NCBI GenBank assembly: GCA_002391225.1
Contig: DGRV01000008.1
Coordinates: 1 to 33,912, forward strand
Direction: 5' to 3'
Source of the DNA: Christensenella sp. UBA4379
GTDB taxonomy: Bacteria; Bacillota; Clostridia; Christensenellales; Aristaeellaceae
DNA length: 33,912 nucleotides
The notes beneath the pieces were generated by a model that searched no databases, was not told where the DNA came from, and saw only the letters and a list, made by a program, of their open reading frames with translations. Every line of letters begins with the position of its first letter. Position 1 is the stretch's first letter. The position numbers were made by a program, and so were the translations under genes. Below, piece by piece: positions 23,494-30,167 of the stretch.

Positions 23494-25155
23494 ATGCTGT
23501 CAGAAGCCATCAAAATCGGCGTGGAGCGCGCGCCCAACAGAAGCCTGCTGTACGCCCTGGGCTATACCGAAGAAGAGCTTTCCCGCCCGCTGATCGGGGT
23601 GGTGAGTTCCTATAACGAAATCGTCCCTGGCCACATGAACATCGACAAGATCGCCGACGCCGTCAAGGCCGGCGTCCGGGCGGCCGGCGGCACGCCCGTC
23701 ATGTTCCCCGCCATCGCCGTATGCGACGGCATCGCCATGGGCCACGTGGGGATGAAGTATTCCCTGGTTACCCGCGACCTGATCGCCGATTCCACCGAGG
23801 CCATGGCCATGGCCCACCAGTTCGACGGCCTGGTCATGATCCCCAACTGCGACAAGAACGTACCGGGCCTGCTGATGGCCGCGGCCCGGCTGAATATCCC
23901 GTCCATCTTCGTTTCCGGCGGCCCGATGCTGGCCGGCCACTTAAAGGACGGAAGGCGCACGTGCCTGAGCCACATGTTTGAGGCCGTCGGCGCGTACAAA
24001 GCCGGCACCCTGGACGAAAAGGGCGTGCTCGACTATGAAGAAAACGCCTGCCCCACCTGCGGCAGCTGCTCGGGCATGTACACGGCGAACTCCATGAACT
24101 GCCTGTGCGAGGCCATCGGCATGGCCCTGCCGGGCAACGGCACCATCCCGGCGGTTTATTCCGCCCGCCTGCGCCTGGCCAAGCACGCCGGCATGCAGAT
24201 CATGGACCTGGTCAAAAAGAACATCCGGCCCCGCGACATCATGACCCAGGCCTCTTTCCACAACGCCGAAACGGTCGATATGGCCCTGGGCTGCTCCACC
24301 AACACGATGCTGCACCTGCCGGCCATCGCCCATGAGGCGGGCATCACCATCAGCCTGGACGAAAGCAACGCCATCTCCGCCCGCACGCCGAACCTGTGCC
24401 ACCTGGCCCCCGCCGGGGACACCTTCATGGAGGACCTGGACCTGGCCGGCGGCGTCTACGCGGTAATGAAGGAACTGACGAAAAAGAACCTGCTGGACAC
24501 CTCCGTCATGACCTGCACAGGCAGGACGATGGAGGAAAACCTACAGGGCGCAAAGAACCTCAACGAGGACATCATCCGCCCCATCGACCGGCCCTACAGC
24601 CAGTCCGGCGGCATCGCGGTGCTCAAGGGCAACCTGGCCCCCGACGGCTGCGTGGTCAAGCAGAGCGCCGTCGCCCAGGAGATGATGGTCCACGAGGGCC
24701 CGGCCCGGGTCTTTGATTCCGAGGACGAGGCCATCGCCGCCATCTACGACCGCCAGATTCATCCGGGCGACGTGGTGGTCATCCGCTACGAAGGCCCCAA
24801 GGGCGGCCCCGGCATGCGCGAGATGCTGAACCCGACCTCCGCCATCGTCGGCATGGGCCTGGGCGAGAGCGTCGCCCTGATCACCGACGGCCGCTTCTCC
24901 GGCGCGACCCGCGGGGCGGCCATCGGCCACGTCAGCCCCGAGGCGGCCGCGGGCGGCAACATCGCCCTGGTGCAGGAGGGAGACCGGATCTCCATCAACA
25001 TCCCCGAATGCAAGATCCATCTGGACGTCAGCGACGAAGAGCTGGCCCGCCGCCGGGCCGCCTGGGTCTGCCCGGAGCCGCGCATCAAGACCGGCTACCT
25101 GGCCCGCTACGCCAAGCTCGTCACCTCGGCGGATAAGGGCGCTATCCTCGAATGA
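23494..25155 (+). CDS. ilvD: Dihydroxy-acid dehydratase IlvD
   Basis: Cytoplasmic iron-sulfur enzyme that dehydrates 2,3-dihydroxy-isovalerate and -methylvalerate to the 2-oxo acids in valine, isoleucine and leucine synthesis. The 553 residues from ATG 23494 (GGAGG eight bases upstream) match the family length; an ATG 15 bases earlier overlaps the ribosome site. Cluster cysteines appear in NCDKNVPG (Cys119) and CPTCGSCSGMYTANS (Cys192), and TDGRFSGATRG is the C-terminal active-site block. The N-terminal segment reads NEIVPGHMN, lacking the third cysteine of the [2Fe-2S] type, so an oxygen-labile [4Fe-4S] cluster as in E. coli IlvD is likely. A sugar-acid dehydratase role is less likely from these motifs but not excluded beside a TRAP transporter. 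Confidence 0.93.
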   Translation: MLSEAIKIGVERAPNRSLLYALGYTEEELSRPLIGVVSSYNEIVPGHMNIDKIADAVKAGVRAAGGTPVMFPAIAVCDGIAMGHVGMKYSLVTRDLIADSTEAMAMAHQFDGLVMIPNCDKNVPGLLMAAARLNIPSIFVSGGPMLAGHLKDGRRTCLSHMFEAVGAYKAGTLDEKGVLDYEENACPTCGSCSGMYTANSMNCLCEAIGMALPGNGTIPAVYSARLRLAKHAGMQIMDLVKKNIRPRDIMTQASFHNAETVDMALGCSTNTMLHLPAIAHEAGITISLDESNAISARTPNLCHLAPAGDTFMEDLDLAGGVYAVMKELTKKNLLDTSVMTCTGRTMEENLQGAKNLNEDIIRPIDRPYSQSGGIAVLKGNLAPDGCVVKQSAVAQEMMVHEGPARVFDSEDEAIAAIYDRQIHPGDVVVIRYEGPKGGPGMREMLNPTSAIVGMGLGESVALITDGRFSGATRGAAIGHVSPEAAAGGNIALVQEGDRISINIPECKIHLDVSDEELARRRAAWVCPEPRIKTGYLARYAKLVTSADKGAILE

Positions 25156-25181
25156 CCGCCCCTGCCGATCCCCGAATCACC

Positions 25182-25197
25182 CGCTCCGAAAGGAGCG
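25182..25197 (+). promoter_or_regulatory. GNRA-capped hairpin between ilvD and dctP
   Basis: CGCTCC-GAAA-GGAGCG forms a six-base-pair stem with a GAAA tetraloop, with no T-run after it, so it is not a terminator. It and the ATATTG-CA-CAATAT repeat at 25203-25216 sit in the 79-base gap before dctP and could mark an RNA processing or stability site that raises DctP over IlvD. Confidence 0.45.
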
Positions 25198-25234
25198 CCT
25201 GAGATATTGCACAATATTAAAGGAGGAAACCATC

Positions 25235-26209
25235 ATGAAGAAATATCTGTCCCTGTGCCTGGCCCTCGCCCTGTGCCTGGCCCTGGCCCTTCCGGCCGGC
25301 GCTGAAACCGTCTTCCAGCTCGGCACCACCGTCAACGAGCAGGATTCCTTCCAGGTCGCGGCGGAAAAATTCGCCGAGCTGGTCAGCGAGCGCACGAACG
25401 GCGAATACAAGATCGAAATCTATCCCAACGGCGTGCTGGGCGGCGAGAGCGACATGCTGGACTCCATGAGCATGGACATGCTGGACCTGGGCATCATCAC
25501 CTCCGGCCCCTTCGTCAACTTCTGCAAGGAAATGGGCGTGCTGGATATGCCCTTCCTCTTTGCCAACAACGAGGAAGCCTACAAGATCCTGGACGGCGAA
25601 ATCGGCCAGGAACTGCTGGACAAGCTGGAGAGCGCCAACCTCAAGGGCCTGGCCTACGCTGAGCGCGGCTTCCGCAACATCACCAACTCCGTCAAGCCCG
25701 TTGCCTCCGCCGCGGACGTGGAAAACCTGAAGCTCCGCGTGATGGAGAACGAGGTCTACACCAAGACCTTCCAGGCCCTCAAGGTCAACGCCGTGCCCAT
25801 GGCCTGGCAGGACGCCCTGACCGCCCTGCAGCAGGGCACCATCGAGGGCCAGGAGAACCCCATCAACGTCATCTATTCCTACAGCCTGTGGGACTATAAC
25901 CAGAAGTACATCACCCTGGACCGCCACTCCTATTCCACCGCCATCATCACCATGAGCCTGGACAAGTGGAACTCCCTGGACGCGGACACCCAGGCCATTT
26001 TCAAGCAGGCCGCCCAGGAAGCCGCCGAATATGAGCGCGCATGGGTCGCCGAGCAGGAAGCTGGCCAGCTGGAGACCATCAAGTCCCACGGCGTGGAAGT
26101 CATCGAGACCCCCGACGTCGACTCCTTCCGCAACGCCGTCCAGTCCGTCTACGACGCCTATCCCCAGTACGCCGAGTATATCGGCCGGATCCAGGAAGCG
26201 CTGAAATAA
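25235..26209 (+). CDS. dctP: TRAP transporter substrate-binding protein DctP
   Basis: Extracytoplasmic solute receptor of 324 residues with a signal peptide (MKKYLSLCLALALCLALALP, cut after AGA) and no lipobox. The mature part has the DctP fold: LGTTVNEQDSFQVAAEKFAE, YPNGVLGGESDMLDSM, the conserved ligand-arginine region LRVMENEVYTKTFQALKVNA, PMAWQDALTALQQGTIEGQE with NPINVIYSY. A perfect AAAGGAGG precedes the ATG. It delivers an organic acid to DctQM; the conserved arginine in LRV contacts a carboxylate in known members. The upstream ilvD suggests a branched hydroxy- or oxo-acid, or a sugar acid, but this is inference. Confidence 0.93.
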   Translation: MKKYLSLCLALALCLALALPAGAETVFQLGTTVNEQDSFQVAAEKFAELVSERTNGEYKIEIYPNGVLGGESDMLDSMSMDMLDLGIITSGPFVNFCKEMGVLDMPFLFANNEEAYKILDGEIGQELLDKLESANLKGLAYAERGFRNITNSVKPVASAADVENLKLRVMENEVYTKTFQALKVNAVPMAWQDALTALQQGTIEGQENPINVIYSYSLWDYNQKYITLDRHSYSTAIITMSLDKWNSLDADTQAIFKQAAQEAAEYERAWVAEQEAGQLETIKSHGVEVIETPDVDSFRNAVQSVYDAYPQYAEYIGRIQEALK

Positions 26210-26210
26210 C

Positions 26211-26338
26211 GAGAGTGGAGAGTGGAGAGTGGAGAGTGAAGAGTGGAGATGGATATAGTCTGCTTTCTTCAGGATCAAAACTATATTTCTCTCCACTCTG
26301 CGGCCGCAGGCCGCGAAAACTCTCCACTCTCCACTCTG
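26211..26338. repeat. Modular palindromic intergenic repeat R5
   Basis: Between dctP and dctQ: tandem GAGTGGAGA units (26211-26249), an inner hairpin ATATAGT/ACTATAT (26253-26286), then the complementary arm (26288-26338) interrupted by GCGGCCGCAGGCCGCGAAAA. The first unit starts two bases after the dctP stop codon. The same framework is at 2871-2990, where the insert is a different short GC repeat in the identical place. A hairpin of this size inside the operon would be expected to lower dctQM relative to dctP. Confidence 0.85.
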
Positions 26339-26392
26339 AACCTATCCGGTCGGCCTGTGCCGGCCGGAAAGTGTTTATGGGAGTGATGCGAC

Positions 26393-26914
26393 ATGAGTAA
26401 ACCCTTTCCCCTGCGCCGCGTCAGCGACGTGCTGGACAAAGTCTGCGGCGCGCTGATCGTGATCCTGCTGGGCGCGATGGTGCTGGTCACCGGCGCGCAG
26501 ATCCTCGCCCGGTTCCTGTGCGACTTCGTCTCCTGGATCCGCCCCCTCTCCTGGTCGGAAGAGCTGACCCGCTACATGCTGATCTGGTCCACCTTCCTGG
26601 GGGCCACCTGCGTGTATTACCACGGCGGAAACATCGCCATCACCGCGGTGCAGGGCCTGCTGCCCAAGAAGGGGCAGGACGTTCTGAAAACCATGATCCA
26701 CCTGATCTGCCTGGTGCTGTTCGTCGTGCTGACGATCTACGGCATCCGCTACACCCAGAAGCTGGGCAAAAACGCCACCAGCCTGCCGATCAAGATGCGC
26801 TGGATCTTCATTTGCGTACCGGTGAGCACCTGCGTGATGGCCTGGCACGCCCTCGTACTGATGCTGGAAAGCGGCCAAACCATGCTGCTTGGCGGAAAGG
26901 AGGCGAAGAACTGA
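26393..26914 (+). CDS. dctQ: TRAP transporter small permease DctQ
   Basis: Small membrane subunit of 173 residues with four hydrophobic helices (about residues 18-42, 58-75, 95-115 and 137-157). SWSEELTRYMLIWSTFLGA is the signature stretch of DctQ, and the first loop PLSWSEEL precedes helix 2 as usual. GGGAG nine bases before the ATG is a usable ribosome site. The stop TGA shares its A with the ATG of dctM, so the two permeases are coupled. Works with DctM in sodium- or proton-driven uptake. Confidence 0.92.
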   Translation: MSKPFPLRRVSDVLDKVCGALIVILLGAMVLVTGAQILARFLCDFVSWIRPLSWSEELTRYMLIWSTFLGATCVYYHGGNIAITAVQGLLPKKGQDVLKTMIHLICLVLFVVLTIYGIRYTQKLGKNATSLPIKMRWIFICVPVSTCVMAWHALVLMLESGQTMLLGGKEAKN

Positions 26915-28179
26915 TGGCAGCGATTCTGTTCAGTATCTTTATCCTCTTTCTGATCATCGGCGTGCCGGTCGCCTTCTCCATCTGCTCGGCGGCGGCGGTC
27001 ACCATGTTCGCCGGTTACGGCGACCAGAAGATGATGATCGTCGTGCAGCGCATGTTCCAGAGCTGCGATTCCTTCAGCCTGATCGCCGTCCCCTTCTTTA
27101 TCTTCGCCGGCGACCTTCTGGCCAAGGGGAAGATCTCGAAGGTGCTGGTCGAGTTCTGCGAGAGCTTCCTGGGCGTCATCCGGGGCGGCCTGTCCGTGGT
27201 TTCGGTGCTGGCGGGCATGTTCTTCGCCGCCATCTCCGGGTCCGGCGCGGCGACCACCGCGGCGGTCGGCGCGACCCTGGTGCCGGAACTCAAGAAGCGC
27301 GGCTATAAAGAAGACTGCGCCGCCGCCCTGGTGGCCGCCGCCGGCACGATCGGCGTGGTCATCCCGCCCTCGGTGCCGATGGTGCTCTACGCCGTCATCG
27401 CCGAGGAAAGCGTCACCCGCCTGTTCTCCTCCGGCTTTATCCCCGGCATCCTGATGGGGGCCATCCTCATCGTCATCGCCCTGGTGCAGGCCTACAAGGA
27501 GCACTATCCCAAGGGCGTGCCCTTCTCCTGGAAAAACGTGGGCCGCACCTTTTTAAAGGCCGTCCCCGCCATCCTGATGCCCCTGATCATCCTGGGCGGC
27601 ATCTTCTCCGGCATCTTTACGCCCTCTGAGGCGGCGGCCGTCGCGGTCATCTACGCAGTGCTCGTGTCCGCCTTCGTCTACCGGGATCTGACCTGGAAGG
27701 GCCTCTATCAGATCATGCTGAGCTCCGCCAAGACCAGCGCGGTCATCATGATCATCATCGCCTGCTCCGGCCCCTTCGGCTGGGCCCTGGCCAACTGGCG
27801 GATCCCCGAGGCCATCTCCTCGGCGGTGCTGAGCGTTTCCACCAACAAATACATCATCATGTTCCTGATCTCGGTCATCATCCTGATCGCCGGCGTGTTC
27901 ATGGAAACCAGCTCCGCGATCATCATCCTGACCCCGGTCTTCCTGCCCCTGATTGAAAGCCTGGGGGTCAGCACCCTCCACTTCGGCATCCTGTTCGTGG
28001 TGGGCATTGCCATCGGCATGATCACCCCGCCGGTCGCCATCAACCTCTTCGTCGCTACCGGCATCACCGGCCTGCCGATCGAAAAAATTTCCAAGGCCGT
28101 CGTCCCTTATCTGCTGGGCCTGATCGCGGTCTTCCTGCTGATCGTGTTCGTCCCGCTGATCGTGCCGGGGCTGCTGTAA
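26914..28179 (+). CDS. dctM: TRAP transporter large permease DctM
   Basis: Large membrane subunit of 421 residues, the usual DctM size, with 11-12 helices. The ATG at 26914 overlaps the dctQ stop as TGATG and has AAAGGAGG ten bases upstream; the longer open frame to the left overlaps dctQ and is not used. Typical stretches are FFIFAGDLLAKGKISKVLVE, SGSGAATTAAVGATLVPELK, AAAGTIGVVIPPSVPMVLYA and the C-terminal IGMITPPVAINLFVATGI, which form the substrate and cation-coupling elements of the family. It is the last gene of the ilvD-dctPQM cluster, followed by a strong terminator. Confidence 0.95.
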   Translation: MAAILFSIFILFLIIGVPVAFSICSAAAVTMFAGYGDQKMMIVVQRMFQSCDSFSLIAVPFFIFAGDLLAKGKISKVLVEFCESFLGVIRGGLSVVSVLAGMFFAAISGSGAATTAAVGATLVPELKKRGYKEDCAAALVAAAGTIGVVIPPSVPMVLYAVIAEESVTRLFSSGFIPGILMGAILIVIALVQAYKEHYPKGVPFSWKNVGRTFLKAVPAILMPLIILGGIFSGIFTPSEAAAVAVIYAVLVSAFVYRDLTWKGLYQIMLSSAKTSAVIMIIIACSGPFGWALANWRIPEAISSAVLSVSTNKYIIMFLISVIILIAGVFMETSSAIIILTPVFLPLIESLGVSTLHFGILFVVGIAIGMITPPVAINLFVATGITGLPIEKISKAVVPYLLGLIAVFLLIVFVPLIVPGLL

Positions 28180-28185
28180 TCACAG

Positions 28186-28239
28186 AAAAAACGCCGGATT
28201 TCCTTCCGCTTTCGCGGGACGGGGATCCGGCGATTTTTT
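28186..28239 (+). terminator. Rho-independent terminator of the dctPQM operon
   Basis: CGCCGGAT (28192-28199) pairs with ATCCGGCG (28225-28232), followed by ATTTTTT. An A-run precedes the stem, so it could also work on the minus strand. Confidence 0.9.
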
Positions 28240-28257
28240 GATGCAATGAGTACTTTG

Positions 28258-28377
28258 GTGCAGTTTCAGTGCAGTTTTTTCGAAAAAACTGCACTGAAAA
28301 AATACCTGTGATATCAGTCGTTTTCGCTGTTTAGTGCAATTAGTGCAGTTTTTTTCGACTTCTTTTATGTTTTTTAT
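28258..28377 (+). repeat. Left terminal inverted repeat of the TIR element
   Basis: About 120 bases that recur inverted at 29195-29321. Perfect shared blocks are the outer 17 bases (28258-28274) and an inner 33 bases (28329-28361); the middle is about three-quarters identical. It contains a perfect 30-bp palindrome (28267-28296) and five copies of the GTGCA core in both orientations. Confidence 0.88.
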
Positions 28378-28451
28378 TACATCGCAAAATCGTTGAAATC
28401 TCTTCCCACCAATGATCTCATCTTTCTGAAAATCAGACAGTCCGGTATCAG

Positions 28452-28574
28452 TTATTCAATCAAATAATCAAAGCCATGATCCTGAGCCCATGTAATTGCG
28501 TAACTCCCATCCGGAGCACGAATAATAGCATTGCTGCCACTGAAGGCATCATCTGCGATTGAGATCGCGCTATT
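28452..28574 (-). pseudogene. Protein-like fragment without a start codon
   Basis: In the minus strand, between a TAG at 28577-28575 and a TAA at 28454-28452, the frame reads NSAISIADDAFSGSNAIIRA and then PDGSYAITWAQDHGFDYLIE. The composition (PDGSYAITWAQDHG) looks like the C-terminus of a real protein, but there is no ATG, GTG or TTG to start it and it is in a different frame from the intact gene at 28600-29046. Best read as the tail of a gene truncated inside the element. It may equally be chance. Confidence 0.35.
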
Positions 28575-28599
28575 CTATAAGATTGGGATTGAATCTGAT

Positions 28600-29046
28600 T
28601 TACAATTCAATGAAAGACAGTCCCTGTTCTATCGCGGCGTTCACTTTCTGAAGTGCCTCAATGGCTTGCGCTTCGGTTTCATAGGAGCAGAGATCTGTCC
28701 AGCATGATATACGTGTCTGAATCATCAGAGTTTTTCCGTCGACCCTCATGCCGCCGTAACAGATCAGGACCTTCTTTTTATCCGGGCTCATGACCCTGGT
28801 TTTCTGCCGCATCTGCAGAGTCATTCCATCCTTCGCTTCCAGCTGATGGCTGGACATAAATTGTTCAATACCTTCGGAAAAAAACTCAGCAATTGAATCG
28901 CTGACAGCTTCGTCTGTAATTTCGTGAATTCTGTCTTCCATATGATCCGCGATTTCATCCGACAGATCCTCTATTTTGTCTTCTAGTGCGGATTTGATAG
29001 CTTCCTGCACTTTTTCTTCAATGAGTTGCAGCATTTTGTCGTCCAT
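28600..29046 (-). CDS. Unrecognised acidic protein carried by the TIR element
   Basis: I do not recognise the family. The 148 residues start at ATG 29046, where AAGGAG lies six bases upstream; the frame continues to 29118 via a TTG without such a site. Residues 1-65 are strongly acidic and helical with heptad-like spacing (MLQLIEEKVQEAIKSALEDK, IEDLSDEIADHMEDRIHEIT), a likely coiled coil. Residues 75-148 look like a small alpha/beta domain (KKVLICYGGMRVDGKTLMIQ, TRISCWTDLCSYETEAQAIE, ALQKVNAAIEQGLSF). There is no signal peptide, membrane helix or nuclease/transposase motif. A promoter is at 29140-29168. Being the only intact gene between the inverted repeats, it is either a passenger or the element's own function. 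Confidence 0.7.
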   Translation of the reverse strand: MDDKMLQLIEEKVQEAIKSALEDKIEDLSDEIADHMEDRIHEITDEAVSDSIAEFFSEGIEQFMSSHQLEAKDGMTLQMRQKTRVMSPDKKKVLICYGGMRVDGKTLMIQTRISCWTDLCSYETEAQAIEALQKVNAAIEQGLSFIEL

Positions 29047-29139
29047 GTTGATCTCCTTCTCAATCATTATTTCACGTATCAAGTCAATAGTTGTGGTCAT
29101 TATAATATGGGTAATCAATTACATCTTTTGTTCATTAGC

Positions 29140-29168
29140 ATTATACCTTGTGCGACTCAAAAAGGCAA
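29140..29168 (-). promoter_or_regulatory. Promoter of the TIR-element gene
   Basis: Minus strand TATAAT (29145-29140) with TTGCCT sixteen bases upstream. Between it and the gene lies a 12-bp inverted repeat GTAATCAATTAC (29111-29122). The leader is about 85 bases. Confidence 0.6.
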
Positions 29169-29194
29169 GCCAATGAGTGTACTTCCACTTTTTT

Positions 29195-29321
29195 TAAAAA
29201 CATAAATCAAGTCGAAAAAAACTGCACTAATTGCACTAAACGTCAAAAGTGTCTGATACCACAAGCGTTTTTTCAGTGCAGTTTTTTCAAAATAACTGCA
29301 CTGAACTGCACTGAAACTGCA
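29195..29321 (-). repeat. Right terminal inverted repeat of the TIR element
   Basis: Inverted partner of 28258-28377. Perfect blocks are 29208-29240 (33 bases) and 29305-29321 (17 bases). It differs from the left copy by one extra TTCAGTGCAG-type unit and by substitutions that spoil the 30-bp palindrome found there (29275-29304 is only near-palindromic). Confidence 0.88.
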
Positions 29322-29359
29322 CTCGGATGAGTGCTGTCCGCCCGTCAGAGCTGCAGAAC

Positions 29360-29407
29360 AATATATGAAGAAACCCGGAAGAGGCTGTGACGCTCCTCTT
29401 CCGGGTT
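29360..29407 (-). terminator. Strong hairpin after queH, probable terminator
   Basis: On the minus strand AACCCGGAAGAGG pairs perfectly with CCTCTTCCGGGTT (13 bp, 29372-29384 with 29395-29407), followed by TCTTCATATATTG. It lies five bases after the queH stop codon. The T-tract is weak but the stem is very stable. Confidence 0.7.
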
Positions 29408-29412
29408 GGCTC

Positions 29413-30048
29413 TCATAGTTTGGCTTTTTTCCGTTCCGCCTGCTCTTTGGAGTATACGCATCCGCAGTAATCCTGCCGGTACAGGCCGTATTCCCGGCTT
29501 TTTCGGATGGAGCGCAGGTAGCCGTCATTTTTCTTGAAGTCGGAAAACAGGTACGGGACCCCGTACTGTTCCGCCAGTTCGGCACCGATGGCGTTGAGCT
29601 TTTCGGCGTTTTTGTAGGGGCTCACGGAAAGGGTGGTGGTAAAGTAGTCATACCCTTCCCGGGCGGCCTTTTGCGCCGTCTCCTCCAGGCGCAGGCGGTA
29701 GCAGCGGAAGCACCGCTCCCCGCCCTCCGGCAGGTTCTCCAGGCCCTGGGCGATCTGTTCAAAGCGTTCGGGCTCGTAGGCCCCCACAGCCACGTCCGGC
29801 GGCAGCGTCAGGGGAAAGACGCCGATCAGCCTCTCCAGTTCCGCCGCCCTCCTGTCGTGCTCTTCCTTTGGAGAAATGTTCGGGTTAAAATAAAAGCAGG
29901 TCACCCGGAAGGTTTCGCACAACTCCTCCAGACAGCCGCTGGAGCAGGGCGCGCAGCAGACGTGCAGCAGCAGGCGGGGAGACCGGTTTTCCTGCCGGAT
30001 GGCTTCGATTTCCTTTTCCATCAGCAGGCGGTAGTTCGTTTTCGGCAT
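29413..30048 (-). CDS. queH: Epoxyqueuosine reductase QueH
   Basis: Cytoplasmic iron-sulfur enzyme performing the last step of queuosine tRNA modification, the non-cobalamin alternative to QueG. The 211 residues from ATG 30048 (GGAG eight bases upstream) contain every family block: LLLHVCCAPCSSGCLE with Cys31, Cys32 and Cys35, FYFNPNISPKEEHDRR, RCFRCYRLRLEETA, FTTTLSVSPYKNAEKL and DFKKNDGYLRSIRKSREYGL followed by YRQDYCGCVYS. The adjacent-cysteine pairs supply cluster ligands in characterised QueH. A longer frame to 30096 has no better ribosome site. It stands alone, with the TIR element on one side and a divergent lipoprotein gene on the other. Confidence 0.95.
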   Translation of the reverse strand: MPKTNYRLLMEKEIEAIRQENRSPRLLLHVCCAPCSSGCLEELCETFRVTCFYFNPNISPKEEHDRRAAELERLIGVFPLTLPPDVAVGAYEPERFEQIAQGLENLPEGGERCFRCYRLRLEETAQKAAREGYDYFTTTLSVSPYKNAEKLNAIGAELAEQYGVPYLFSDFKKNDGYLRSIRKSREYGLYRQDYCGCVYSKEQAERKKAKL

Positions 30049-30167
30049 CGCAGAAGCTCCGTTTTTTACAAATCTGTTTACAAAGGTTAAAAACATTCTA
30101 AAAATGAAAGAAACCGGCAGGAAATCGCGTTATAATGATGAAAGTAAGAAGCGCGAGGTGATTCCTG

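Larger units (their letters stand above)
28258..29321. mobile_element. 1.06-kb element with long inverted repeats, one unknown gene and no transposase
   Basis: Long imperfect terminal inverted repeats (28258-28377 and 29195-29321) bound a segment with one intact gene (28600-29046, minus), its promoter, and a short decayed coding fragment (28452-28574). The interior is more AT-rich than the neighbours. A near-match ATGAGT-CT-T sequence flanks both ends (28246-28256 and 29326-29336). No transposase, resolvase or reverse transcriptase is encoded, so if mobile it would be moved by enzymes elsewhere. The alternative is a chromosomal gene flanked by two copies of a regulatory or terminator repeat. 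Confidence 0.6.

Noticed and set aside
26100..26327. Small open frames through the dctP-dctQ repeat
   Set aside because: They translate the palindromic repeat (for example ESFRGLRPQSGE), which recurs in other gaps as DNA repeat and not as a gene; similar false frames arise at 2809-2996.
28258..29321. Classical insertion sequence
   Set aside because: There is no transposase-like reading frame in any frame of the interior, and the inverted repeats are far longer than those of typical IS families.
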